This document shows, in pieces, positions 12,930 through 28,347 of a stretch of DNA of 64,000 nucleotides. A program made the translations under genes and the position numbers. Positions within the stretch are counted from its first letter, which is position 1, and each line of letters starts with the position of its first letter. The notes under the pieces are model-generated. The model had not been told where the DNA came from and made no database searches. It was given only the letters and a program-made list of their open reading frames with translations. Source of the DNA: Scleroderma bovista (lineage: Eukaryota; Basidiomycota; Agaricomycetes; Boletales; Sclerodermataceae). Location of the stretch: the NCBI GenBank assembly GCA_037178675.1, contig JAYMGJ010000736.1:1-64000 (forward strand), read 5' to 3'.

Positions 12930-15900
12930 ATGACGGGACAACATACCAAACCCATCAAGATACTACAACTCAACGCAAACCGCAGCAACCCAGTCTGCCA
13001 CGCCATCTTAAATGCCACGGTAAATTCAGTTGACATAATTCTCCTAACTGAACCATGGTTTGGTAATATAGGTAACGGCCAGCGCGGCCCAGTAGCGCTG
13101 AGCGGGTGGAACCCAGTACTCCCCTTCCAACCAATCCCCGAAGACCTAGTCCCGCGTACAATGGCCTACTACAGGCGAAGGGAGGACTTCCACGTTACGC
13201 TGCGTTCGGACCTGGTTTCAGACGCTGACATACAAGTGTTACAGGTGGACCAACCGCCACACCCCCCCACAATTGTAGTCAATGTGTACAACCAGCGGGC
13301 CGGAGACGACAACAACAGCTGGTCCGTCGACCAGCTCCGCAACATCGCCCTCCCAGAGGACCTCCTGGTAGTCGTCTCTGGTGACTTCAACATGCACCAT
13401 CCACTGTGGGCCATTGACGAGCCTCAACCCGACGCCAGGACGGAAGCGTTTGTAGAGTGGCTGACGGGCAGACACATGACCATGTGCAACGACAAAGGGT
13501 CACCCACATTCCTCTCGCACTGTGGCAGGGCCACATCAGTCCTCGACCTCACGTTTGCCAACAACACCGCACACGCAGCCAACTCTGTTCTTGAGTGGAG
13601 AGTTGCGCCTGAACTAGCACATGGGTCTGATCACTACCCCCTAACGTGGACAGTGGACTATGGAGCGGTGGCATTGGAAAATGTCGCAGCCCAAAGGTTC
13701 AGGTGGAGAGGACTGAAGGACGACGTCCCGAAGAAGTGGAAAGCAGCGTATGAGTCAGAAGTTGGGCACCGCGCGTGGGCCTTCAGAGGCCTGTATGGCG
13801 AGAGTCCCTCTGCACAGACCCTGGACATCGCAGCACAGGAACTGCATAACGCGATGCAGGCCGCCATGGAAGCACACATCCCCAAACGAAAAGACAGCAT
13901 CCGCGCACGCCCGTGGTGGACGCCGGAACTAACCCAGGCGTACGACTACCTGCATGACCTAAGAAGATCGGCCCAGATCTTCCTCAACGTTGTGGAGGAA
14001 GAGGCTACGGACACCCTAGCCCTGATCAAGAGGACCAGAAACAGGTTGAAACGGCTGACAAAGGCGGCCAAAAGAAAGTGGATCAGCGATGAACTGGAAA
14101 AGGCAGCACCAGACGACATCTGGGCGTTCACCAAGTGGCCTAAAGGTGTTCGCCACTACCCTTCCCCCCCCATCAACCCCGGCCAAGGCCTACCTGCCAC
14201 AGTGTCACACGAAGATAAGTGCAATGCACTTCGCAACACGCTGTTCCAACCCCCCCCACCCATCCATGCCGACCCTACAGAACTCATACATGCTCACCCC
14301 GATGACATCATGTGGGAACCCGTCTCATACGCAGAAGTCCGTAGAGCAATATTCGCCCCAAACCAACACAAGGCACCTGGCCCCAGCCAGGTCAACTACG
14401 TAGCCCTCCGGTGGGCATGGGCTGCAGACCCCGTCCCTATGTTCCTCCTGATCAGCAAGTGCGCCGATGCTGGGTACCACCCCCAGATATGGAGAAAGAC
14501 AGTGGCAGTTGCACTACGCAAGCCGAAGAAACTGGACTACTCCAACCCCCGCGCCTACCGCCTCATCCAACTAGAAGAATGCCTAGGCAAAGTCCTAGAG
14601 TCGGTTATCGCCCGCCGCCTGTCCCACATGATCCATGAACACAACTTAGTCCCCGCCACGCAGTTTGGAGGCCGCCCAGGCAGCTCGACAGTTGACGCAG
14701 CCCTCACGTTCACCCATGACATAGAAGCAGCCCGTAACCACGGACTAGTCACTACTAGCCTGACCATAGACATCAAAGGTTTCTTTGACTACGTTAACCA
14801 TAGCAAACTGACATCCATCATGCGCAGAAAACGGATCCCGCTGCCCATGGTCAAATGGGTGAGCTCGTTCCTATCGAACAGGGAAGCGGCAATCTGTCTA
14901 GACGGCCGCATATCAGACTCCAGACCAGTTGAGAACGGCATCCCACAGGGATCGCCCATCTCCCCCGCACTGTCAATCATGTATGCATCCCCAGTATACG
15001 AAGAGTTCCAAGCTAGACTAGCCACGAGATATGTGCACCGAGCGCCACCCTCCGCTAAACTCACCCCCACCACACTCGTCGGATACATCGACGATGTCAA
15101 TATCTACACATCCTCAACCAGTCTACTACAAAATGTAGCCGCTCTACGTGCCGACTTCGTAACAATACTACGCATCCTGCACGGTCTCGGCCTCTCAATC
15201 AACTTCATCAAGTGCGCACTCGCACACTTCACAAGAAAACACAACATTGCTTTCCCCGACATCACTCTCCCCAGCCCAGATGGGGACGTCGTCGTAACAC
15301 ATAGCAACACTATGAAATGGCTCGGGATCACGTTTGACTCCAAGCTGCTCTTCAACGAGCACGTTAAAGCAGCTACTAACAAAGCTGAAAACATCGCAAA
15401 GGGACTAACCATGCTCGGAAACACAGTCCGAGGGTTACATCAGCGCCTCCTCCGCACCGTCTATGGCGCATGTGTACGGAGCGTAATGACATACGCCAGC
15501 CCTGTCTGGTGGGACGGTAAGAAAAAACATGCTAACAAACTAACCCGGGTACAGAACGCCTGCCTCCGCCACATTTGTGCGGCTTTCCGCACAACCCCAA
15601 TACACGCGCTAGAAATAGATAGCGCCACCCCACCGGCTCCCCTCGTACTCGACCGCCTTAGTAGCAACGCCGCTTCAAGGCTACATAAACTAGCTCGTAC
15701 CAACCCCATCCACCTCAGGCTCCCCCGTGAATGGCACGGTTATGACCTGGCCTACCCCGCACCTGCACTCCCTCCAGACAAGTTCCGCCCAAGGAACAGG
15801 AAGCCCCCCAAGACAACGTGTCTAACTAGACTCGCACTACGCTCCTCACCTGCCATCCCCCACATAGACATTTTTGCCATACCCCCATGGTCTCACACCA

Positions 15901-16940
15901 TAGCCACGTTTTCACCCCGCCTCTCAGTCAGAAGTACAAACTACGAAGATGACAAAGAGAAGGCCGCTGAAGCCCACATCAAACACATCCGCAACCTCCA
16001 GTCGGACCCACTGCACGTCCTAGCCTACTCAGACGGCTCACTGCGTAGAGACGACACCGGCCAACAAAGCGCAGGAGCCGGCTGGATAGGGTACCACGGC
16101 TTACATGACATCTTCCAGGGCTCCAAGCCCCTGGGACCGTACGTGGAGATCTACGATGCGGAAGCCACCGCCATCAACAATGCATTGAAAGCCGCCATCA
16201 CCTATGCAACGGAGCACAACGTCACACACATCCACGTTTTCGCGGACAACCAGGCTGCCGTACGAACTGTGTTTGACGTCGTACCGGGATCGTCCCAGCA
16301 TGTCAACCTCCACACCCGCTCCCTCATTGTCTCCTTCCTCGAATCCTCAAACCAACATCACATCGAAATCACATGGACACCTGGGCACAAGAAGATCGTG
16401 GGCAACGAACGTGCGGACGCTCTAGCGAAAGCGGCGACAGAAATCGTAGTGGACACCCCACCCATCTCCCTCTCCCACGAGAAAGCACAGTCTCGCCAGC
16501 ACCTTATCACATCCTGGACAACAGAGTGGCGCAAACAGCTCCAGCGCCCAAGCGCATTCCTACAAGCCAACAGGTTCACACCAGCCCTGAAACCCCGGGA
16601 ACATTTTACCCACACACCCCGCAACCTGTATGGCCGCCTCATCCAGTCCCGCACAGGACACGCGTTTATGGGCGAATACTACAACAAACACGTCCCCACA
16701 GAAGACCGCTCCTGCCCATGCGGCGAACCCCTACAATCACGCGACCACATCCTCACCGCCTGCCCCACATACGAAGACCAGCGCCAGATCCTCAAGAAAG
16801 CATCGGAGGACCTCGTCACGTCAGACATTCTCGGTACCAAGGACGGCATTGAAGCTCTCATACAATTCCTACGGGCAACCAATGCGTTCAAAAAGCAGAA
16901 CCCCCCCGCACCACCCGAAGTACCCCCAGTACCACAATGA
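12930..16940 (+). CDS. LINE ORF2: endonuclease / reverse transcriptase / RNase H
   Basis: A single 1,336-codon frame. Residues about 1-230 form an APE-like endonuclease (LLTEPWFGN; VSGDFNMHHPLW near residue 150; GSDHYPLTW). The reverse transcriptase spans about 480-760, with FGGRPGSSTVDAAL, GIPQGSPISPALS and the catalytic YIDDVNIY near residue 717. RNase H H-type follows at about 1030-1160 (AYSDGSLRRDD; EATAINNALKAA; ADNQAAV; GNERADALAKAA). A C-terminal knuckle, CPCGEPLQSRDHILTAC, lies near 1261. This is the enzyme that nicks the target and copies the element RNA in place (target-primed reverse transcription). The ATG overlaps the ORF1 stop (ATGA), suggesting termination-reinitiation. No stop or frameshift is visible, so the protein may be functional even though ORF1 is split. 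Confidence 0.95.
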   Translation: MTGQHTKPIKILQLNANRSNPVCHAILNATVNSVDIILLTEPWFGNIGNGQRGPVALSGWNPVLPFQPIPEDLVPRTMAYYRRREDFHVTLRSDLVSDADIQVLQVDQPPHPPTIVVNVYNQRAGDDNNSWSVDQLRNIALPEDLLVVVSGDFNMHHPLWAIDEPQPDARTEAFVEWLTGRHMTMCNDKGSPTFLSHCGRATSVLDLTFANNTAHAANSVLEWRVAPELAHGSDHYPLTWTVDYGAVALENVAAQRFRWRGLKDDVPKKWKAAYESEVGHRAWAFRGLYGESPSAQTLDIAAQELHNAMQAAMEAHIPKRKDSIRARPWWTPELTQAYDYLHDLRRSAQIFLNVVEEEATDTLALIKRTRNRLKRLTKAAKRKWISDELEKAAPDDIWAFTKWPKGVRHYPSPPINPGQGLPATVSHEDKCNALRNTLFQPPPPIHADPTELIHAHPDDIMWEPVSYAEVRRAIFAPNQHKAPGPSQVNYVALRWAWAADPVPMFLLISKCADAGYHPQIWRKTVAVALRKPKKLDYSNPRAYRLIQLEECLGKVLESVIARRLSHMIHEHNLVPATQFGGRPGSSTVDAALTFTHDIEAARNHGLVTTSLTIDIKGFFDYVNHSKLTSIMRRKRIPLPMVKWVSSFLSNREAAICLDGRISDSRPVENGIPQGSPISPALSIMYASPVYEEFQARLATRYVHRAPPSAKLTPTTLVGYIDDVNIYTSSTSLLQNVAALRADFVTILRILHGLGLSINFIKCALAHFTRKHNIAFPDITLPSPDGDVVVTHSNTMKWLGITFDSKLLFNEHVKAATNKAENIAKGLTMLGNTVRGLHQRLLRTVYGACVRSVMTYASPVWWDGKKKHANKLTRVQNACLRHICAAFRTTPIHALEIDSATPPAPLVLDRLSSNAASRLHKLARTNPIHLRLPREWHGYDLAYPAPALPPDKFRPRNRKPPKTTCLTRLALRSSPAIPHIDIFAIPPWSHTIATFSPRLSVRSTNYEDDKEKAAEAHIKHIRNLQSDPLHVLAYSDGSLRRDDTGQQSAGAGWIGYHGLHDIFQGSKPLGPYVEIYDAEATAINNALKAAITYATEHNVTHIHVFADNQAAVRTVFDVVPGSSQHVNLHTRSLIVSFLESSNQHHIEITWTPGHKKIVGNERADALAKAATEIVVDTPPISLSHEKAQSRQHLITSWTTEWRKQLQRPSAFLQANRFTPALKPREHFTHTPRNLYGRLIQSRTGHAFMGEYYNKHVPTEDRSCPCGEPLQSRDHILTACPTYEDQRQILKKASEDLVTSDILGTKDGIEALIQFLRATNAFKKQNPPAPPEVPPVPQ

Positions 16941-17308
16941 AACCCCACTGACACCCCTTACTCTAGGACACGCTCAACACCAAGCGGATCCCCCGAACCG
17001 CCAACGCATCCAAAGCAACAATGCCCCCGCCCCCTCCGAAGTATCTTCAACACAACGCTGACGCCATACTGACCCTTGTTCTCCTCCCTCTAGGTTACGT
17101 TCACACCCGTTAGATCAAGTCTCCTACCACACGCATCCGGAGTTCCCCCATACTCAATAAAACTACATACATAGCTGTCCCACAAATATTCGTCATACAT
17201 TACACCTTTGTTTTCCCCAAATACGGTACTTTCCTACGGCCTGTGGCACCGCGTCTTAGCACTATTTGTTTGCTTGCAGCGGTATACAAATTTAGAATTC
17301 TCTCTCTC
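16941..17308 (+). other. LINE 3' UTR with (TC)n tail
   Basis: Non-coding end of the LINE. The last 90 bases (CCTACGGCC-TGTGGCACC...GCAGCGG...GAATTC then TCTCTCTCTC) recur at 54066-54160 as a truncated copy. The element therefore ends in a TC dinucleotide tail rather than poly(A). Confidence 0.8.
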
Positions 17309-17325
17309 TCTCCAAGCAAGGGTTC
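17309..17325. repeat. LINE target-site duplication, right copy
   Basis: TCTCCAAGCAAGGGTTC, matching 3371-3387; the leading TCTC is shared with the element tail. Confidence 0.85.
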
Positions 17326-18772
17326 TGGGATGACCTTATATCGTGAGAACCTCCCAACTTTGAAAGTGTTCCCTTTTCTGGACGAGCGTGAGAAATATAA
17401 AATTCTCCCTTGGATGCATCCTATTACGCCTTGTTTGGCACCTCTCTATCGAGCTCTCTCGTCCTGCTCTTCCATTTCTTCCCCATTGCTCCTTCGTCTC
17501 CATGTTGAGTTCTTTTAATCAATCATCTTCGGCAAGTAGTTGCAAGCTATGTGATGCTTGGAATACTTTGGCATTGAAATCCCTCAGCAGTCATAGGGTT
17601 GATTTCCCTGAACTGCGCAAGAGTGTGACATAGAGGTTGAACAGGCTAAGGCCCCCTGTAGGTGGTGTTGCTATATCCACCACAATGCACAGGACTGTTT
17701 AACCTTGTGATTGATATTCCATGAATGTGTACATTGCTGTAACTGGAAATTGACACTGTTTGACTGTTCACTGTGGTTGATTTCCATTGTTCTTGACAAC
17801 CCAGACTTGCATGGACTTGGTAGCAAGTTCAACAGATATGACAGCTGCCTCTAGACCTTTTAATGGTGTGGCTCGCATGCATTCTAGCTCTTCAACACCA
17901 CGTCTCGTTCTTCCTTTGGGTATGTTTTGTCAGGATGCAATATTATGTCCATGATGGTTCTGCGTACGCTGTTGGTAATATCCTGGTCTGTCTCTACATT
18001 TGTAGTCACCATCACCTTCATGCCTATTGCTAATTCCACCATGGCTGGCAATTCTTGCCTGGACTTCTTGTTTGTTGATCATGTGGCCAGTGCCACCTCT
18101 CTCCCGTTCAATGTGCACCCTCGGATGGTGTCTTCTGCATAGCAGATGAAGAGATCAATACTATATACTAGTTACTAGTGCTATGCATCTGATAGAGATC
18201 AGGTAATCAACTTAAGCAATCCAAAGTGCATGCAGCAAGCAAGGGTTCTGCCGACACAGGCAGCATTTCGAGTGACCAAAATTAGATAGCATATTTCCAA
18301 ATGTATATTTTTGTGGAATAGAGTATCTTTTTATTCAATTTTTAGTTGCAGAAAGTTGAAAAAAGGTTTTGTGTGATCTGCGATTCTGCGAAGCCGGTGA
18401 TATGGAAAGCATATCTCCCTAGTAAAACACTCGACATGGTGAGAGCGATACCCTCGGTCGTCTATGACGCTACATATGTCATACAGAGGTTTCAGGAATG
18501 ACTTACCAGGTAACCTTACACAGCCCTCTTGGTTTTTGCATGACTATTCGCCAGCAAAAGACATCTTTATGGAAGGTCGATCGCAGTTACCAAGGCATCC
18601 CCAAAGCCGCCAGGGACTGCGTCCAAAGAGTGCTTGGCAGTGCAGAAGCGGCGCCTGGATGGATAAGATGATGAACCTGATTTCTATGATCTAACTTCGA
18701 GGTTTGCATACCCCGCTACAGAAATATCTCCGTGTTTCATTCGAGATAGGTCCACATGTCTGACAACCCCCC
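17326..18772. other. Gene-free flank between the LINE and FMO2
   Basis: No supported gene. It contains another copy of the dispersed flank motif (AAGCAAGGGTTCTGCC...CAGCATTTCGAGTGA, 18235-18278). A stretch at about 18590-18720 is the inverted counterpart of 25255-25400 downstream of FMO3 (shared GCAGTGCAGAAGCGGCGCC and CTTCGAGGTTTGC), so it is the common downstream flank of the FMO unit. Short ORFs at 17243-18142 are not recognisable. Confidence 0.55.
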
Positions 18773-21388
<2,616 letters not shown>

Positions 21389-22599
21389 GATGGTAGTACA
21401 GAGGGAATTCTGGATCGTAGTGGCTAGACCCTGCCATCACTTAGTACGCTATCCAATAAAGCGGTGTCAGGATTGGGCGTTTGGATAAATGATTACTCAC
21501 ACGTTGGAGAACAGACCGGTCCCATGGCTCTCCGTCAAGGCTGAAATCAGTGTGGCAACAACTTGGCAACAACACGTGTAAATTGAAGACAAGCAACGTT
21601 CCAGGATAACACAACTACTCGCATATCTCGCGAACACCTTGGGGTGGTTCGACACCAGAAGCACGCACGCCTGTTCCGCTTGGACCAGTAAATTCGCAGG
21701 ACGATATCGCTGGATGCGTGCGGTTATCGAAGTGGACGATAAGAATTGGGGACGACTCCGATTGCGACTGACTCCTCGTTCGCTGATCAAGGGAATCTAT
21801 GGGGAGCGACAAGCTGCATAACAAGTCCTTTGGAAATTGAATGGGTTCGGTTTTCCCAAGTTTCGTCTTGGTATGGGTGATTCATACAACGCATCAAGAT
21901 TTGTTGAGAAAGTAAGATGTCGTTGTGCGCTGGCCTGGTTGAACCAGGATTGGCATTGGAAAACACAAGAAACACATGTGGGTAATGAGTCCTTCTTCGG
22001 AGTCAGTAACGACCAACGCCGAGCATCGGACCTGTCTCACTTCTTCGTTTTTCTCTTTCCAGATTGGCATATGTAAGTTCAGGTAAGTTCTCACTGAGAG
22101 ATTCCCTGGCTTGCAAGGGTTCTGGGAGAATTGCCATCGAAGACAGCATTTCGAATATTACCACTGTGATCAACTTAATGCATCACAGTCCCTACTTGTA
22201 AAACCCAAAGTTCAGGAGGCTGCCAGGTTGCCGGTCACGCATTTTTTCTCGCCGGTCCTCTAAGGCCCAATTGGCCTTCTCTTCTTCGTGTTCATTATTT
22301 TCCTTCGGTATTTCTCTATTATTGCCCCCGGGCTCTTCGGTGCTCTAGCTTCTCGCTCTCGCTCAGTCCTCACTTTGTCTACAAAGAGAGTAATCTCTAA
22401 CCCAACTGGCTGACAGGCTCGTTCCAAAAGGGAGGCTTGGCCCGAAAGTTCTGTTGATGTCCTTGTTTTGGCCTCTTTTGTTCTTCTCGTGCAGAAGTCC
22501 TCGCTTTGCCTACTGATAAGGGAGTGCATCGGAGACTTGCGGCATTAGGAAAAACAACCTGTATATTTGTTGATCGAACCCCATACCCATACCACCATG
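21389..22599. promoter_or_regulatory. Divergent region between FMO2 and FMO3
   Basis: The left part (about 21560-21860) resembles 26820-27190, a remnant of unrecognised coding sequence (shared TTGGGGTGGTTC, CGCTTGGACCAGTA / CGCTCGGACCAGTA and AATGGGTTCGGTTTTCCCAAG). The right part (22110-22596) is the FMO leader block and matches 27961-28345: CAAGGGTTCTG, ACAGCATTTCGA, the region around CACAGTCC, GGGAGTG..TCGGAGACTTGCGGCATTAGG, then TATTTGTTGATCGAACCCCATACCC. Regulatory elements of both genes must lie here; I cannot name any factor site. Confidence 0.5.
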
Positions 22600-25181
<2,582 letters not shown>

Positions 25182-25249
25182 GAGATGTTTGGCAACGGGT
25201 TGACTTTACTCGTCACGTACATATATCTTCTATCTTGAATGAATATTTT

Positions 25250-27190
25250 GTAATGGGGTAAGCAAACCTCGAAGGTAGCACCATAGAAATCGGGGTATTC
25301 CAAGCTCATCATCCATTCCATCCAGGCGCCGCTTCTGCACTGCCAAGCACTTTTCAGACACAGTCCACTGGCTTTGGAGGTACCTCGGTGATTGCGACAT
25401 TCCCTAAAGATTCGGATTTGTTGGTCTCGCCTGGCGTGCAATACCATTACACGAGTCGATGTACCCCATGATTCTCCTGAAATTCGCCTGCGTGGCTGGG
25501 CTTGCTCTTGTCCGGTGTGGAGGCCTGAGGGCTCATCCAACTCCGGACGTACCGTTGTAATCTGTGCTTTATCACTTGAGCCAACATCCCTCAACGGACT
25601 CTCCTCACGTTTCCGTGGCGTCAACCGGTTTGCCGGTGTTGCTTCGGTTTGTGCTAAAAATATCTGTAACGCTTTGTAGAAGTATCGATTTGGGGCTATC
25701 AGAAGAGCCAGGAAGCATTGAAGCGCGAACAAACTGCTGGGTTTTGCTGGCGATCGAATGGTCTGTGGCGAAACCGATTCTATTGAAGGCGTCAACTCCG
25801 CATTTTGGCACAGAAGAGGAAGGCGGTTCGTCAATAGTGACCATAAGATCAGAAACCATGGGCTGGGAACAAAAAGAGGGGTTCTGTAGTGTTAACCGGG
25901 AAGTCACCCCTGAAAGGTGCATGTTTATAAGGCCACAGACGAGCTACCGTTCTCACCACTGCATCGAGCGTCTCAGGCGAGGTATGTTGTCCGTTGCCTG
26001 TTGCGCTCTGACTATACCTTGAGTTCTGAAACCCGCATAGTCTGATGTCCCATGCACCTCTGCTACCCACGATATCCTCCTCAGAGTAAGTCAGCTGCCT
26101 ACAGTCCGCCGTAATCGTACCTCTTCCGGTGCTGTAGACCATCACCCACATACCTACGTTAACTTCAGTGCCAAAGATGCGGCAAGGAATATGCGGAAGT
26201 TAGAAGGGAGAAGCACCTCCGGCGACGTGAGCACAGACGGAATGTGCTTTCTCGATGAATCAAGGCCACTATTGTCCAACGCGCCGATCACCAAGATAGT
26301 GTTTCTGACTACCCCACCACAGACCTTCGCCAAAGATTCTGAAAGTAGCTTCCCCTAATGCCACTGCATCAGGTCGGTCGTGATCCTAAGTGTATTGTCA
26401 TCCTCGACAACTCTAACCAATGCCCGTTTAAATGTAGGGTCACGGTTAGCGAGGTCGCAAGCAATAGTCGTCAGCATTTTGATTTCGAGACGTTTCATCT
26501 GCTTATCTTGCGCAAAGCAAAACCACGATTCGAGGTCTCCAACGTTCTTGGACCATTGCATGGTAGTGTGGGCACCTTGGCCATTAAGTACTAAGCCAGG
26601 AGATTGACGTCCAGGTCGTGCATCCAGTTAACAACCTTCCATTCTCGTGCGGTTTAGGTACTTCCCTGTCGTTTGAATTCTATGTCGGTTGCACACGTCG
26701 TACAGTTCTGGAACGGATTGTATGACGTGAGCATCAGATGTTCAAGTAGTCGGTGGCGGCAAATCTCGTATGGACATCGCAGAAGCGACGGGTTGGTGCA
26801 CTTCACTCGTCGACTCGTGCTATTTTGTAGATGTCCTCTTGGGCTGCCGCAAGCTGAGTTGACCTCTCGTGTAAATTGTGCGGCTATGTTGAAGACGAGC
26901 CTTTCAGTAGACTCTAGAGCAATACTCCGTAACATACAAGCTGCGTCGCGTACCTCAGACCCGAGTTTGGGGTGGTTCACAAAGGAAATCGCGGTATTCC
27001 GCTCGGACCAGTAATATGGTAGACTGGTAGTAAATTGAACGGACGATGCCACTGGATTGCGGTGTCGAAGTGACCATGGGTAAGGGGTAGTGACTACTTC
27101 CTTGTTCGTTGGTCGAGAGGATCTAAGAGTCTGCCAGAAGGACCAGATCCTTTGTGAGCTGAATGGGTTTGGTTTTCCCAAGTTCCATCA
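25250..27190 (-). pseudogene. Decayed NACHT (NLR-type) gene fragment between FMO3 and FMO4
   Basis: On the minus strand, 26561-26355 encodes a stretch (GDLESWFCFAQDKQMKRL...TTIACDLANRDPTFKRALV, then LMQWH) that lines up with the NACHT segment of the intact receptor at 57789-62601 (GKLGSCFCFSRTSHTERR...FTTIARDLADRDVRLRQAL, VMQQWQKL). Just downstream (about 26340-26220) comes GGVVRNTILVIGALDNSG, a degenerate Walker B (intact: NVVVVIDALDESG), followed by SSRKHIPSVLTSPE and NFRIFL. Frames break repeatedly and no P-loop or WD40 repeats are seen. Sequences on either side (27190-26650 and 26160-25250) contain open stretches I do not recognise; part of the former is duplicated at 21560-21860. A dead receptor fragment is the best reading. 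Confidence 0.65.
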
Positions 27191-27319
27191 GACTCAGCTT
27201 CAAGACTCTCCTTTCTCTCTAGATAAGTTACCACTTTTCTTCCGAAACAGTTGTAACGCTCTCTTCCTTCTCAGGCTGGAAGAACGTTAGCATCTTCAAG
27301 AATTTATGCCTTATTACTA

Positions 27320-27955
27320 CGTAGGAACCGCCTCTCCGTCCAGTCTGCTCCCACGTCCGTTCTGCTGCATCTGACGCGTCACAAAGATCCTGCCATCAAA
27401 GTAGCACTTCGAGTATACAATAATGATTGCCCCTGTGGCTAATGCATCGCAATCCTCCCGTTTGACAAACTCACAAGGCCAGGAGGAGGCTTACTTGCCG
27501 ATTCATCGCCGTGCACTTTTCTCGCCTCAACTTGGCCCAGCGTTCCCTTCTTCACGAAGTTCACGTGTCCGTCGGCAACTTGGTACTATCATTCCCGCGC
27601 TGTCTGGTCCCCCAACCTCTTTCAGACATGTTCTCCTCTCCGACAGTCCTCGATTTAGCTACTAAGGGAGTGGTCTTAATCCGACTACCCGAGCCTAGAG
27701 GAGCCTTGTCGGCACCACAAACATGCCCACTGAGTCAGGCGGTCGAAAGCTTTGTTGATGTCCCTGTTATCGGTGTGCTTTCCAGGCACCAGTTCAACTT
27801 TTGTTCTCGGGCAAAGTTTCTCGCCTTCGCTACCAATAAGGGAGTGGTTCCGAAGCTTGCGGCGTTTACATAAAGGGTAAACAACTCGTGTATTTGCTGA
27901 CTGAACCCCATAGGATTTCCTGTGCCACCATCATGTCCAGCCTTTATCGATGATG
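27320..27955 (+). repeat. Orphan leader of a lost fifth monooxygenase unit
   Basis: Matches the FMO1 leader (115-700) along its length: GTAGGAACCGCCTC...CCAGTCTGCTCCC, CTTCGAGTATACAATA, TCCTCCCGTTTGACAAACTC, ACATGCCCACTGAGT, GCTTGCGGCGTTT, GGGTAAACAAC, ACTGAACCCCATA GGATTTCCTGTG, then CATCATGTCCAGCC. It stops exactly where the coding sequence would begin, and the next leader block (27961 onward) follows directly. The coding part of this unit has been deleted. Confidence 0.7.
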
Positions 27956-28347
27956 TCATTCGAGCAAGCAAAGATTCTGCCATCCAAGACAGCATTTCGA
28001 GTGCCTAAGACAATATTACCGCTGTCTTAATGTATCACAGTCCTCCTGCTGGTCAAACTCGAAAGCTCAGGATACTGCCAAATTGCCGATAGGCCGCCGA
28101 TTCATCACGCATGCCCTCACTGTTCTTCTCAAGGCCCAACCTTCTCTTCGTGTTTATGTTTCTTCGGCACTTCGATATCATTAATCCCGGGCTCTTTGGC
28201 GCTGAATTCTAGGCAAACCCCTTTTGTTCTGTCTTCTCGCACAGCCCTCACTTTAGCTACATAGGGAGTGGATCGGAGACTTGCGGCATTAGGGAAAACA
28301 GCGTATATTTGCTGATTGAACCCGTACCCAGGATTTCTGGTACCATC
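27956..28347 (+). promoter_or_regulatory. Leader/promoter block of FMO4
   Basis: Homologous to the FMO3 leader 22105-22596 (AAGCAAAGATTCTGCC, GACAGCATTTCGAGTG, GGGAGTGGATCGGAGACTTGCG then GGCATTAGG, TATTTGCTGATTGAACC). The start codon follows a CCATC context. No TATA or named factor site can be assigned with confidence. Confidence 0.55.

Larger units (their letters stand above)
3461..12933 (+). pseudogene. LINE ORF1 (gag-like RNA-binding protein), interrupted by the nested element
   Basis: ORF1 runs 3461-4903 and resumes in the same frame at 12796-12933 once the chromovirus and one CCCAC duplication are taken out, giving about 526 residues. The N-terminal third is Pro/Ser/Asp-rich with a short predicted helical stretch. 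The C-terminal part has cysteine-histidine knuckles: CTNCWSYGHLKCNKDPKC, CRTCAGEHTETDHTC and CANCKGPH, the last being the knuckle cut by the insertion and completed on the other side. This is the usual nucleic-acid-binding gag of two-ORF LINEs. The stop TGA (12931-12933) overlaps the ORF2 start (ATGA at 12930-12933). In the present sequence the frame instead runs 71 codons into the LTR and stops at 5119, so this copy cannot make the intact protein. Confidence 0.88.
3388..17308 (+). mobile_element. Full-length non-LTR retrotransposon (LINE with RNase H), split by a nested chromovirus
   Basis: Two-ORF LINE. A leader of about 73 bp is followed by ORF1 (gag-like, zinc knuckles) and ORF2 (endonuclease, reverse transcriptase, RNase H), then a 3' UTR of about 370 bp ending in a (TC)n tail instead of poly(A). 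Removing the 4904-12790 element and one copy of its 5-bp duplication leaves about 6.0 kb. The matching flanking repeats at 3371-3387 and 17309-17325 fix both ends. The ORF1 + ORF2 organisation with RNase H after the reverse transcriptase suggests the Tad/I side of the LINE tree, but I cannot place it without a tree. ORF2 is uninterrupted; ORF1 is intact apart from the nested insertion. Confidence 0.9.
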
